Of a stretch of DNA of 62,475 nucleotides, positions 24,316 through 32,484 are shown one piece after another; position 1 is the first letter of the stretch; each line of letters begins with the position of its first letter. Origin of the DNA: Anaerococcus sp. (GTDB taxonomy: Bacteria; Bacillota; Clostridia; Tissierellales; Peptoniphilaceae). A model generated the notes under the pieces. That model worked only from the letters and a program-made list of their open reading frames with translations. It did not search any database and had not been told where the DNA came from. Made by a program: the position numbers and the translations under genes. The stretch spans positions 1 through 62,475 of the forward strand of contig NZ_JAPJPG010000003.1 of NCBI RefSeq assembly GCF_030825785.1, in the 5' to 3' direction.

Positions 24316-26646
24316 ATGACAGATGTTTATGAAAAAGTTGAAAATAAATATCCTCTTGTAGCCCTAAGGGGCTACTGGCCAATGCCAACTACCTTCCTAA
24401 GTTTCGATGCCAAAAGAAGTATTTCGGTAAATGCAGTTGAAGATGCAAGGCTTAGAAATACTAATCTGTTTTTGGTAAACCAGAGGGATGTCTTTGATGA
24501 CAATCCAAAAAAGGAAGGCCTATACGAATTTGGTATAGTAGCAAGCATAAAAGATACCTTCGAGCTTCCAAATGGTGTTACTAGAGTTTTTGTAGATCCA
24601 ATAGGAGTGGCAAGACTTGATGATCTAACAGTATCCGAAGGCTTTCTAAAAGCTGCTGTAACAGAATATCACTACAGGGAAGAAGAGGAAAAAGATAAGG
24701 AAAATCTCCTATCCCTAAAGAAAATCTTGATAGATGACTTCAAGGAATATATTAGTCTTGATAACAATGCCCTTGATGAAATAGCCTACAGTCTGATAGA
24801 GATAGATAACTTCCACAGGCTAGTTGATGTGATAACCTTCCACCTAGAGCTTGCTCCAAAAGAGTATTACCAAATACTCGAGACCATAGATACAGAAAAG
24901 AGGATGCTCGCTCTCCACGAGATACTAAGTAAGGAAATAAGCCTTAAGAAGCTATCCAAACAGATAGAAAAACAGGTTCAAGATAATATCAACAAGAGCC
25001 AAAAGGACTACTATCTTAGAGAGAAGATGGAAGTCTTAAAGAAAGAAATCAATGAAAATAACGGAGAGGCCAAGAGCGAGGCTGACTATTATAGGAAGAA
25101 AATAAAGTCTATAAAGCTTGATAAGGAAAGCAAGAAGTCTCTAGAAAAAGATATCGAAAGAATCGACTCCCTACCAGAGATGAGCCCTGACTATGGAGTT
25201 TTGTCTGCTTATTTGGACTTTGTAGTATCTCTTCCTTGGAATAAATTAAGTAAGGATGTAATAGATATAGCTAGGGCAGAGAAAATCCTAGACGAAGACC
25301 ACTACGGCCTAAGAGATGTAAAGGAAAGAATCCTAGAATCTATCGCAGTTCGACAAAAAAACAAGAACTCAAAGGGAAGCGTGATTTGCCTAGTAGGACC
25401 TCCTGGTGTAGGAAAGACTTCTATAGCTAAATCCATAGCCCGAGCTCTTGATAGGAAATTTGTCTCTATGAGGCTCGGTGGAGTAACCGATGAATCAGAA
25501 ATCAGAGGTCATAGGAGAACCTATGTCGGAGCTATGGCAGGAAGGGTTCTTGCCAATATCGACAGGATCAATGTCAAAAACCCAGTCTTTCTCCTAGATG
25601 AGATCGACAAATTAGGGTCAGATTTTAGGGGAGATCCATCAAGTGCCCTCCTAGAAGTCCTTGACCCAGAACAAAACGATAAGTTTATCGATAGATACCT
25701 AGATATTCCTTTCGACCTATCAGATGTCTTCTTCATCACAACAGCAAATGACATGAATGAAATCCCTGATGCCCTCTACGATAGGCTAGAAGTAATAGAG
25801 CTATCAGGATATACAATAAACGAGAAGGAATCTATCGCGAGGAAATACCTAGTAGCTAAAGAGATGGAAAACAATGGTCTTAAGGAAGATGAAATTACTA
25901 TATCAGATGCAGTAATTGAAAAAATCATCAAAAACTACACTAGAGAAGCAGGTGTTAGAGAACTTGAAAGACTAATTGCCAAGATTTGTAGAAGGGCTGT
26001 CAAAGAAATACTTGCTGGCAAGGATAAGGTTCGTGTTTCTATGCAAAATTACACAAAATACCTAGGTAGGGAGAGATTCCTCGACGATGCTATCGAAAAA
26101 GAGGACCAAGTAGGCCTTGTAAATGGACTCGCTTGGACCTCTGTTGGTGGAACCATGCTGTCTGTTGAGGCAAATGTCATGGAAGGTAAGGGCAATGTAG
26201 AAATGACAGGGTCCTTAGGAGATGTAATGAAAGAATCCGGCCAAGTAGCCATGGCCTATATTAGATCAAAGCAAAGTGAATTAGGAATCCGTGGGAAGTT
26301 CTACGAAAATAAGGACATTCATGTCCACTTCCCAGAAGGAGCAACACCAAAAGACGGTCCTTCTGCAGGAATTACTATGACCTGTGCCATGGTATCAGCC
26401 CTAACAGGTAAAAAAGTAAGAAGTGATATAGCTATGACTGGAGAAGTTACAATTCGTGGTAATGTCCTCCCTATAGGAGGCCTTAAGGAAAAGGCCCTAG
26501 CAGCCTACTCTTACGGAATCAAAAACGTCATAATTCCAAAAGAAAATGAAAGAGATACTGAAGATATTCCAAAAGAGATTAGAGATAAGATTAACTTCAT
26601 CACAGTCTCCAAGGTAGCTGAAGTCATAGAAAAGGCCTTAATATGA
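24316..26646 (+). CDS. lon: Lon protease (ATP-dependent protease La)
   Basis: 776 aa, full length. N-terminal substrate-binding domain to ~200 with a coiled region; AAA+ module with Walker A GPPGVGKTSIAKS (~360), the MRLGGVTDESEIRGHRRTYVG motif split around residues 380-400, and Walker B PVFLLDEIDKLG; C-terminal peptidase with the Ser-Lys dyad S683 (KDGPSAG) and K726 (GGLKEKA). It degrades damaged and short-lived regulatory proteins in the cytoplasm. GAGGTAAAAG precedes the start. The downstream ysxC overlaps by four bases, a gene order common in Firmicutes. No CIRCE or CtsR-like box was seen upstream, where the palindromic element sits. Confidence 0.96.
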   Translation: MTDVYEKVENKYPLVALRGYWPMPTTFLSFDAKRSISVNAVEDARLRNTNLFLVNQRDVFDDNPKKEGLYEFGIVASIKDTFELPNGVTRVFVDPIGVARLDDLTVSEGFLKAAVTEYHYREEEEKDKENLLSLKKILIDDFKEYISLDNNALDEIAYSLIEIDNFHRLVDVITFHLELAPKEYYQILETIDTEKRMLALHEILSKEISLKKLSKQIEKQVQDNINKSQKDYYLREKMEVLKKEINENNGEAKSEADYYRKKIKSIKLDKESKKSLEKDIERIDSLPEMSPDYGVLSAYLDFVVSLPWNKLSKDVIDIARAEKILDEDHYGLRDVKERILESIAVRQKNKNSKGSVICLVGPPGVGKTSIAKSIARALDRKFVSMRLGGVTDESEIRGHRRTYVGAMAGRVLANIDRINVKNPVFLLDEIDKLGSDFRGDPSSALLEVLDPEQNDKFIDRYLDIPFDLSDVFFITTANDMNEIPDALYDRLEVIELSGYTINEKESIARKYLVAKEMENNGLKEDEITISDAVIEKIIKNYTREAGVRELERLIAKICRRAVKEILAGKDKVRVSMQNYTKYLGRERFLDDAIEKEDQVGLVNGLAWTSVGGTMLSVEANVMEGKGNVEMTGSLGDVMKESGQVAMAYIRSKQSELGIRGKFYENKDIHVHFPEGATPKDGPSAGITMTCAMVSALTGKKVRSDIAMTGEVTIRGNVLPIGGLKEKALAAYSYGIKNVIIPKENERDTEDIPKEIRDKINFITVSKVAEVIEKALI

Positions 26647-27230
26647 AGATAAAAAGTATTGAACTCGAACAAGTTGCAGGATTTAGGGAACAATGGCCAA
26701 GTGAGGATCTTCCTGAGCTTGCCTTTGTAGGCAGAAGTAACGTAGGCAAGAGCTCATTTATCAATTCCTTCCTAGGTAGAAAAAAGCTTGCCAAGACTTC
26801 CTCAGTCCCAGGCAAGACTAGGACCATCAACTTCTATAGGATAAATGATAAGTTTAGACTCGTAGACCTTCCAGGCTACGGCTATGCCAAGGTCAGCAAG
26901 AAGGAGAAGGCCAAGTGGGATAAGCTAATTAATGAATATCTCCACCAAAGAGAAGCCCTAAAAGAAGTCTTCCTCCTAGTTGATATTAGACATGAGCCAA
27001 CTAGCCTAGACAAGCAGATGTATGATTGGATAAGAGAAACTGGCTTTACAGGCTTTGTAATTGCAACTAAGTTTGATAAAATCAAGAAAAGCCAGATCCA
27101 AAAACATATCAAACAAATCATGAAAAAGCTAGAAATCGACGACGAAGGCTTAATCTTTGCCTACTCTTCAGAGACCAAACACAACAAGGATGTCCTAGAA
27201 GAACAAGTCGATGTGATAATTAATTATTAA
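26643..27230 (+). CDS. ysxC: Ribosome biogenesis GTPase YsxC (EngB/YihA)
   Basis: 195 aa. G1 GRSNVGKSSFINSF (~29-42), G2 region SSVPGKTRTINFY, G3 DLPGYGYAKV (~75), G4 ATKFDKIKKS (~140) and G5 FAYSSETKHN (~170) are all present. The protein assists late assembly of the 50S subunit. ATGA overlap with lon indicates a shared transcript. The gap to the next gene (27231-27500) is AT-rich with only a weak AAAATC/GATTTT hairpin near 27241-27269. Confidence 0.95.
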   Translation: MKIKSIELEQVAGFREQWPSEDLPELAFVGRSNVGKSSFINSFLGRKKLAKTSSVPGKTRTINFYRINDKFRLVDLPGYGYAKVSKKEKAKWDKLINEYLHQREALKEVFLLVDIRHEPTSLDKQMYDWIRETGFTGFVIATKFDKIKKSQIQKHIKQIMKKLEIDDEGLIFAYSSETKHNKDVLEEQVDVIINY

Positions 27231-27500
27231 AGTCAACCCCAAAATCTAGAAATAGGTGGAGGGGATTTTCTTTGGAAAAATTTATTTCTGATTTTGATTT
27301 TTAGTATTATAACTATAGGAAAATAGGAGGAAATTTTATTGTAATAATATGTAAAATTTATAATAAAAATTGGACTAATCCCTGTAATATACATGTTTGA
27401 TAAATATTTATAAAAAGTACTTTAACCTGATATCCTAAGAACTTGCAAACATTTCCATAATTTGTTATCATTTATAAGCAGTAGAAAAAAGGGAGGAAAT

Positions 27501-29264
27501 ATGAAGAAGAATAAAATTTTGCCAATTCTTTTATCAGCAGCTATGCTTTTTACAGCATGTGGTAACAATACAGCTGATAATAAGGATGGAGCTAAGGCAG
27601 AAAGCGTTAAGGTAACAGAAGCAGGACACAACGGAGACATAGAAGCTACTGTTAATTTTGAGGGAGATAAGATAGCTTCAATTGATCTAGTACATAAGGA
27701 AACAGAAGGTCTAGGAGATCAAGCAGCTGATAAAATCGTAAAAGAAATAGTAGATAAACAATCTATAAATGTAGATACTGTTTCAGGAGCTACAGTTACA
27801 TCAACTGTCCTAATCGAAGCAGTTAAGGCTGCCATTGAAGAAAGTGGTCGTGACCTTAAGCTTTATGAAAAGGAAAGTGACGAAGCTAATAATAAGGAAA
27901 CAGAAACTAAGGATTACGATGTAGTAGTTGTAGGTGGTGGTGGAGCAGGATTTGCTGCTGCAGTAAGTGCCAAAGAATCAGGTGCCGATGTACTACTTCT
28001 TGAAAAACTTGGTCAAGTTGGTGGTAATACCCTAATTTCTGGTGGAGAATACGCAGCTCCAGCTAACGAACTTCAAGAAAAAGAAGGAATCGAAGATAGT
28101 AAAGAACTATTCGCAAAAGATGTTGAAGAAGCAGGCGGAAAGAAAGAATTAATCGAAGTATTAGCTGACAAGGCAACAGATGGTGCCCACTGGCTAAGAG
28201 ATGACATCGGAGTAGAATGGCTAGATAGCTTGATGTTCTTCGGTGGACACTCAGTTAAGAGATCTTACATTCCTAAAAACCACACAGGAAATGAATTAAT
28301 TTCTAAATATAAGGCAAAAGCAGAAGAGCTAGGAATTGACCTAATGACAAACACAGACGTTAAGGAAGTCCTTACAAAAGACGGAGTTGTTAGTGGAGTT
28401 AGGGCAGAAGGAAGCGATAAAAACTACGAAATCAACGCTAAGTCAGTAGTTCTTGCTACAGGTGGATTTGGTGCAAATGATGAGATGACTTATGAGAACG
28501 ACCATGAAATCGACGAACACGTCCTATCAACTAACTCTCCAGGAGCGACAGGAGATGGTATCGTAATGGCACAAGCTCTTGGTGCTGATACTGTAGATAT
28601 GGACAAGATCCAACTTTACCCAATCTGTGATGTAGAAACAGGTAAGCTTCTATATGTTGGAGATACAAGACTAGTAGGTGGAGCGCTTCTAGTAAACAAA
28701 GAAGGTAAGAGATTCGTAGAAGAGCTTGATACAAGACGTGCTATCTCAATGGCTATCAAAGATCAAACAGACTATGTTGGTTATCTAATTTGGGATGAAA
28801 AATCAAACGAAAAAACTGGTACAATGAAATCTAACCCAGAAGAAGCTAAGAGCCTATTTGATAGAGGCCTTCTATACAAGGCTGACACAATAGAAGAGCT
28901 TGCAGACCACTTCGAAATTGATAAAGATCAATTAGTAGAAACAGTAAATACCTTTAACGAAAACTCTAAAAATGGAGAAGATCCAGAATTCAACCTTAGA
29001 ATGCTAGGTTGGACAATCGATGAAGGTCCTTACTACATGCTAAAGGCAGCTCCAGCAGTTCACCACACAATGGGTGGATTAGTAATCAACACTAACGCAG
29101 AAGTTCAAACAAAAGATGGAAAAACAATCGATGGACTTTACGCAGCAGGAGAAGTAACCGGTGGAATCCACGGCAAAAACAGACTTGGTTCTGTAGCTAT
29201 GGCTGACATCACAGTTTACGGAAGAATAGCAGGAGAAAATGCAGCTAAACACGCTGGAAAATAA
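27501..29264 (+). CDS. Lipoprotein flavin reductase: FMN-binding domain plus fumarate reductase-like FAD domain
   Basis: 587 aa. A lipoprotein signal with lipobox FTAC (C20) anchors it outside the membrane. An FMN-binding domain (~35-115) carries the flavinylation motif D92-T-V-S-G-A-T98, whose threonine is expected to receive FMN covalently from an ApbE-type transferase. The FAD domain begins at DYDVVVVGGGGAGFAAA (~137) and ends with GLYAAGEVTGGIHGKNRLG. The architecture matches extracytoplasmic fumarate or urocanate reductases that accept electrons from a membrane quinol or flavin chain. Substrate is unknown, and no apbE or partner cytochrome lies nearby. Start at 27501 is set by GGGAGG; its own terminator follows. 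Confidence 0.9.
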   Translation: MKKNKILPILLSAAMLFTACGNNTADNKDGAKAESVKVTEAGHNGDIEATVNFEGDKIASIDLVHKETEGLGDQAADKIVKEIVDKQSINVDTVSGATVTSTVLIEAVKAAIEESGRDLKLYEKESDEANNKETETKDYDVVVVGGGGAGFAAAVSAKESGADVLLLEKLGQVGGNTLISGGEYAAPANELQEKEGIEDSKELFAKDVEEAGGKKELIEVLADKATDGAHWLRDDIGVEWLDSLMFFGGHSVKRSYIPKNHTGNELISKYKAKAEELGIDLMTNTDVKEVLTKDGVVSGVRAEGSDKNYEINAKSVVLATGGFGANDEMTYENDHEIDEHVLSTNSPGATGDGIVMAQALGADTVDMDKIQLYPICDVETGKLLYVGDTRLVGGALLVNKEGKRFVEELDTRRAISMAIKDQTDYVGYLIWDEKSNEKTGTMKSNPEEAKSLFDRGLLYKADTIEELADHFEIDKDQLVETVNTFNENSKNGEDPEFNLRMLGWTIDEGPYYMLKAAPAVHHTMGGLVINTNAEVQTKDGKTIDGLYAAGEVTGGIHGKNRLGSVAMADITVYGRIAGENAAKHAGK

Positions 29265-29276
29265 TATAAAAATTAA

Positions 29277-29306
29277 GGGGTCAGAGAAATCTGGCTTCTT
29301 TTTTAT
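29277..29306 (+). terminator. Terminator after the flavin reductase
   Basis: Stem GGTCAGA / TCTGGCT with two G-U pairs around a GAAA tetraloop, followed by TTCTTTTTT. Confidence 0.75.
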
Positions 29307-29378
29307 TTCTCGGGTATAGATTAAGATGAAAAAGCGTAATAGACATTTTCAAAAATCAAGATAAAGAAAGGAAAAGAT

Positions 29379-30098
29379 GTGAAGCTTGAAATATGTATAG
29401 ATTCCTATGAATCTTTTATAAATGCGAAAAAAGCTTGTGCTAATCGAGTAGAAATATGCTCTGCCCTAGATCTTGATGGGATAAGTCCGTCTGTAGGGCT
29501 CGTTAGTAAAATTTCCAAGGAAAAAAATATAGAGAAGTTTGTTATGATTAGACCAAGACCCTACGATTTTTTCTATAATGATGAGGAATTTGAGATTATG
29601 AAAGAAGAGATAAGAATCTACAAAGACTTCGATATAGATGGATTTGTCTTTGGTCTTCTTAAAAAGGATGGGAAAATTGATCTAGATAGGACAAGAAAGC
29701 TAGTCGAGCTTTCTAGACCAAAGAAAGTTTGCTTTCATAGGGCCTTTGATTACTCCAAGGATGGGGAAGAAGTGATAGATGATTTGATAGAAATTGGGAT
29801 CAAGAGAATCCTTACTTCAGGGAAAAGCCCCACAGCCATAGAAGGAATTGAGATTTTATCAAGGATTAATCACAAATACAAGGACAGGATCGAAATTATG
29901 GCAGGATCTGGAGTAAACTATTCAAATATAGAAGAAATCTATAGGAAAAGTGGAATCGAAAACTTCCATATGTCGGCTAGAAACAAAAGAAAGACAGATA
30001 TGGTCTATCTTAAAGGAGAGGCGCTCTATCAAGATATAAGCTTTAGTGATAGGAAGCTTATAGAAAAGGCTAAAGAAACAATTGAGAAATTATCTTAA
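29379..30098 (+). CDS. cutC: CutC-family TIM-barrel protein (putative copper homeostasis)
   Basis: 239 aa. Family signatures: LEICIDSYESFINAKKACANRVE at the N-terminus (split across ~2-24), GISPSVGL (~33), MIRPRPYDFFYN (~55), FHRAFDY (~118), RILTSGKSPTAIEG (~143) and IMAGSGVNYSN (~170). CutC was linked to copper tolerance in E. coli, but that role is disputed and the enzyme activity is unknown. GTG at 29379 is the start: the overlapping ATG at 29377 runs into TGA. AAAGG lies upstream. It stands alone between two terminators. Confidence 0.85.
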   Translation: MKLEICIDSYESFINAKKACANRVEICSALDLDGISPSVGLVSKISKEKNIEKFVMIRPRPYDFFYNDEEFEIMKEEIRIYKDFDIDGFVFGLLKKDGKIDLDRTRKLVELSRPKKVCFHRAFDYSKDGEEVIDDLIEIGIKRILTSGKSPTAIEGIEILSRINHKYKDRIEIMAGSGVNYSNIEEIYRKSGIENFHMSARNKRKTDMVYLKGEALYQDISFSDRKLIEKAKETIEKLS

Positions 30099-30143
30099 AA
30101 TTAGAAGATGTAAAGAGGATTTAAAGATAAAACAGTTTAAATT

Positions 30144-30170
30144 AAAAAGGAGCTCATGGCTCCTTTTAGT
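30144..30170. terminator. Bidirectional terminator between cutC and xpt
   Basis: Perfect 9-bp stem AAAAGGAGC (30145-30153) / GCTCCTTTT (30159-30167) with a 5-nt loop, A-rich on one side and T-rich on the other, between convergent genes. Confidence 0.85.
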
Positions 30171-30175
30171 TTGTT

Positions 30176-30754
30176 CTATTCTTCAACAAAAGTAATCTTG
30201 CCGTCTTCTAGTTTTGCAATTCTTGCTAAGGAGTATACTTCTAGTCCCATTTCGTCCTCGATTACGCTACGACCTTCAGAGAAGGATTTTTCTATTACTA
30301 TACCAAAGCCTATTGGGTTGGCGCCTGCTTGTCTTACTAGAGCAACCATGCCCTTGGCTGCTTGGCCATTTGCCAAGAAGTCATCTATCATTAGGACGTT
30401 TTCGTCTTCTTTGATGAAGTTTTTGGAAACTATAAGCTCATTTGTAACTTGTTTGGTGAAGGAGTAGACGCTTGAATGATAAACATCATCTCCTGTTGTA
30501 AGGGATTGTTGTTTTCTTGCGAATACACATTTTACTCCAAGCTCTAGGGCTGTGGCAAGGGCTGGGGCGATACCTGATGATTCTACTGTTAGAACCTTAT
30601 CTATCTTTTGATCTTTGAAATGCTCAGCAAATTCCTTGCCCATTTGTTGGATAAGCTTACAGTCTATTTGTTGGTTGAGGAAGGAGTCTACCTTTAGGAT
30701 ATTTGGTCCAATAACGATTCCTTCTTCTAATATTTTTTCTTCAAGTTCTTTCAT
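30176..30754 (-). CDS. xpt: Xanthine phosphoribosyltransferase
   Basis: 192 aa. Converts xanthine and PRPP to XMP in purine salvage. PRPP loop VLMIDDFLANGQAAKG (~122-137), the N-terminal NILKVDSFLNQQIDCKL block, ESSGIAPALA and FARKQQSLT match the Xpt family. ATG at 30754 has AAGGAG five bases upstream; a GTG two codons earlier is less likely. Unlike B. subtilis xpt there is no purine riboswitch: only about 30 bases separate its -10 box from the start codon. The transcript is monocistronic. Confidence 0.93.
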   Translation of the reverse strand: MKELEEKILEEGIVIGPNILKVDSFLNQQIDCKLIQQMGKEFAEHFKDQKIDKVLTVESSGIAPALATALELGVKCVFARKQQSLTTGDDVYHSSVYSFTKQVTNELIVSKNFIKEDENVLMIDDFLANGQAAKGMVALVRQAGANPIGFGIVIEKSFSEGRSVIEDEMGLEVYSLARIAKLEDGKITFVEE

Positions 30755-30790
30755 GTTCACTCCTTATGTAGAATTAATATGCTTTTAATA

Positions 30791-30818
30791 ATTATAGTGT
30801 TTTTAAGAAATTAGTCAA
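30791..30818 (-). promoter_or_regulatory. Sigma-A promoter of xpt
   Basis: On the minus strand: TTGACT (30818-30813), 16-bp spacer, TATAAT (30796-30791). The leader to the ATG at 30754 is about 30 nt, too short for a riboswitch. Confidence 0.75.
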
Positions 30819-30836
30819 ATTCAGATAAGATAGAAG

Positions 30837-30875
30837 GATTTTGAAAGAATATGATTGATTTTGAATGAAAATGAT
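30837..30875 (+). promoter_or_regulatory. Direct-repeat operator candidate for the DeoR-type regulator
   Basis: Two 19-bp direct repeats, GATTTTGAAAGAATATGAT (30837-30855) and GATTTTGAATGAAAATGAT (30857-30875), 17 of 19 identical with a 20-bp period. They flank and overlap the -35 box at 30855. DeoR-family sugar regulators often bind direct repeats, so autoregulation of the fructose operon is likely. Confidence 0.55.
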
Positions 30876-30891
30876 GATATAATATCATCAT
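30855..30891 (+). promoter_or_regulatory. Promoter of the fructose operon with overlapping palindrome
   Basis: TTGATT (30855-30860), 17-bp spacer, TATAAT (30878-30883). A perfect 10-bp inverted repeat ATGATGATAT (30871-30880) / ATATCATCAT (30882-30891) with a single central base covers the -10 and the first two bases of the start codon. Transcription should begin about seven bases after the -10, at the A of the ATG at 30890. Confidence 0.65.
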
Positions 30892-31579
30892 GATAGTAGA
30901 AGAAAGACTCGATATGATATTGGATGTGCTTTTTAAGGAAAAGAAGATATCCAACAGATATTTGACTAAGAAGCTACATGTCAGTGAGTCAACCCTAAGA
31001 CGCGACCTCGATATTTTGGAGGAAGCTGGAAAGATAAGGAGGGTCCACGGGGGAGCTGTATTAAATATAAAGACAGACGAGAGAAGTTTCACTGATAATG
31101 AGCAAAGCATGTTAGAAGAGAAGAAGTCTATAGGAAAGAAAGCTGCAAGAGAAATTACCGACAATAGTCTAATTTTCCTAGATGCGGGATCTACAACAAA
31201 TGTTATGATCGATTTCATAGAGGCCAAGGATATAAGGATCGTGACAAATGGTCTAATGCATGTTACAAAACTAATAGAGAAAGGATTTGATACGATAATT
31301 ATCGGAGGAAGGCTTAAGGCAAGAACTAGGGTAACTACTGGAGTGATTGCCATGAATGAGCTTTGTAATTTTAATTTCGACATAGCCTTTATTGGAGCAA
31401 ATGGCTTTGATGATGAGTATTTTTATACTGCTGATATCAACGAGGCTCTCATAAAGAGAAAGGCTATTGAGCTTTCCAATAAGGCCTACATCCTAGCAGA
31501 TTCTTCCAAAGAGCAAGAGATATATCATGCGAAGATTATAAAAAGAAGAGACGTAGAACTAATTGAGGAGAACAGATGA
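30890..31579 (+). CDS. DeoR-family transcriptional regulator of the fructose operon
   Basis: 229 aa. N-terminal helix-turn-helix (VEERLDMILDVLF; VSESTLRRDLDILEEAGKI, ~30-50) followed by RVHGGAVL and a DeoR-type sugar-phosphate sensing domain (IFLDAGSTTN ~103, IIIGGRLKA ~142, FIGANGFD ~173). Usual length for the family. It probably represses the operon until a fructose phosphate binds. The start codon has no ribosome site and coincides with the predicted transcription start, suggesting a leaderless message. ATGA overlap with fruK ties it to the operon. Confidence 0.9.
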   Translation: MIVEERLDMILDVLFKEKKISNRYLTKKLHVSESTLRRDLDILEEAGKIRRVHGGAVLNIKTDERSFTDNEQSMLEEKKSIGKKAAREITDNSLIFLDAGSTTNVMIDFIEAKDIRIVTNGLMHVTKLIEKGFDTIIIGGRLKARTRVTTGVIAMNELCNFNFDIAFIGANGFDDEYFYTADINEALIKRKAIELSNKAYILADSSKEQEIYHAKIIKRRDVELIEENR

Positions 31580-32484
31580 TTTATACATTAACAACGAATC
31601 CATCAATAGATTATGTAATGAGGATAGATGAATTTAACCATGGGGCGACCCTTCGTAGCAAGGCGAGCGTTATGTATCCAGGCGGTAAGGGAATCATGGT
31701 CTCAAAGCTACTTAAAAATCTGGGAGATGATCCGGTAAATATTGGCTTTCTCGGTGGCTTTACGGGAGATTTCATAAGAGAAGAAATCGTAAAGCTAGGG
31801 ATCAAGGAAAACTTTACAGAAATTAAGGGAGCTTCTAGGATTAATGTAAAGCTAAAATACCAAGACGAGACAGAAATCAATGCAGAAGGACCTCATATAG
31901 AAGAGAAAGAAGTAGAGAAGTTTTTTGCTAGTCTTAAGGCACTCAAGGAAGATGATCTTTTAGTAATCTCAGGATCTCTACCCAAAAGTCTCGATAAGGA
32001 CTTCTATAAGGAAGTAATAGGAAAAATTCCTTGTAAGTTTACTATAGACATAGCAAACAAGGAAGTCCTAGACTATCTAAAATATAAGCCAGTTCTTGTA
32101 AAACCAAACAAAGAAGAGCTTGGAAAGATTTTTGAAACTAAGATAGAGACAGATGAGGACATAATCGCCTATGCCAGAAAGTTAAATGAGCTTGGAGCAG
32201 AAAATGTAATCGTATCTCTAGGAGGCGAAGGTTCAATCTTTGTAGATAAGGGCAGGGTCCTTAAGGCGGGCCCAATCGAAGGCAAGCTTGTAAATTCTGT
32301 AGGAGCAGGGGACTCCATGGTGGCAGGCTTTGTCTACGGCCTAAGCCATGACTTATCTAAGGAGGACGCCTATAAGCTTGCGGTTGCTTCAGGAACAGCG
32401 ACAGCCTTTAGCCCTGATATAGGAAGTAAGGAAAAAATTGATGAGATTTTAGAAAAAGTGGAGGTAAAGGAAAGTGGAAATTAG
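31576..32484 (+). CDS. fruK: 1-Phosphofructokinase
   Basis: 302 aa, PfkB-family kinase. Phosphorylates fructose 1-phosphate (the product of the fructose PTS) to fructose 1,6-bisphosphate. N-terminal TLTTNPSIDYVMRID and YPGGKGIMVSKLLKNLG are the sugar-binding signatures; VNSVGAGDSMVAGFVYG (~232-248) carries the catalytic aspartate. It overlaps deoR by four bases and the PTS gene by 11. Tagatose-6-phosphate kinase is a related alternative, but the fructose EII partner favours FruK. Confidence 0.92.
   Translation: MIYTLTTNPSIDYVMRIDEFNHGATLRSKASVMYPGGKGIMVSKLLKNLGDDPVNIGFLGGFTGDFIREEIVKLGIKENFTEIKGASRINVKLKYQDETEINAEGPHIEEKEVEKFFASLKALKEDDLLVISGSLPKSLDKDFYKEVIGKIPCKFTIDIANKEVLDYLKYKPVLVKPNKEELGKIFETKIETDEDIIAYARKLNELGAENVIVSLGGEGSIFVDKGRVLKAGPIEGKLVNSVGAGDSMVAGFVYGLSHDLSKEDAYKLAVASGTATAFSPDIGSKEKIDEILEKVEVKESGN

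Noticed and set aside
30755..30889. Purine riboswitch upstream of xpt
   Set aside because: The promoter leaves only a ~30-nt leader and no purine aptamer motifs are visible; the gap before the purine permease was also checked with the same result.
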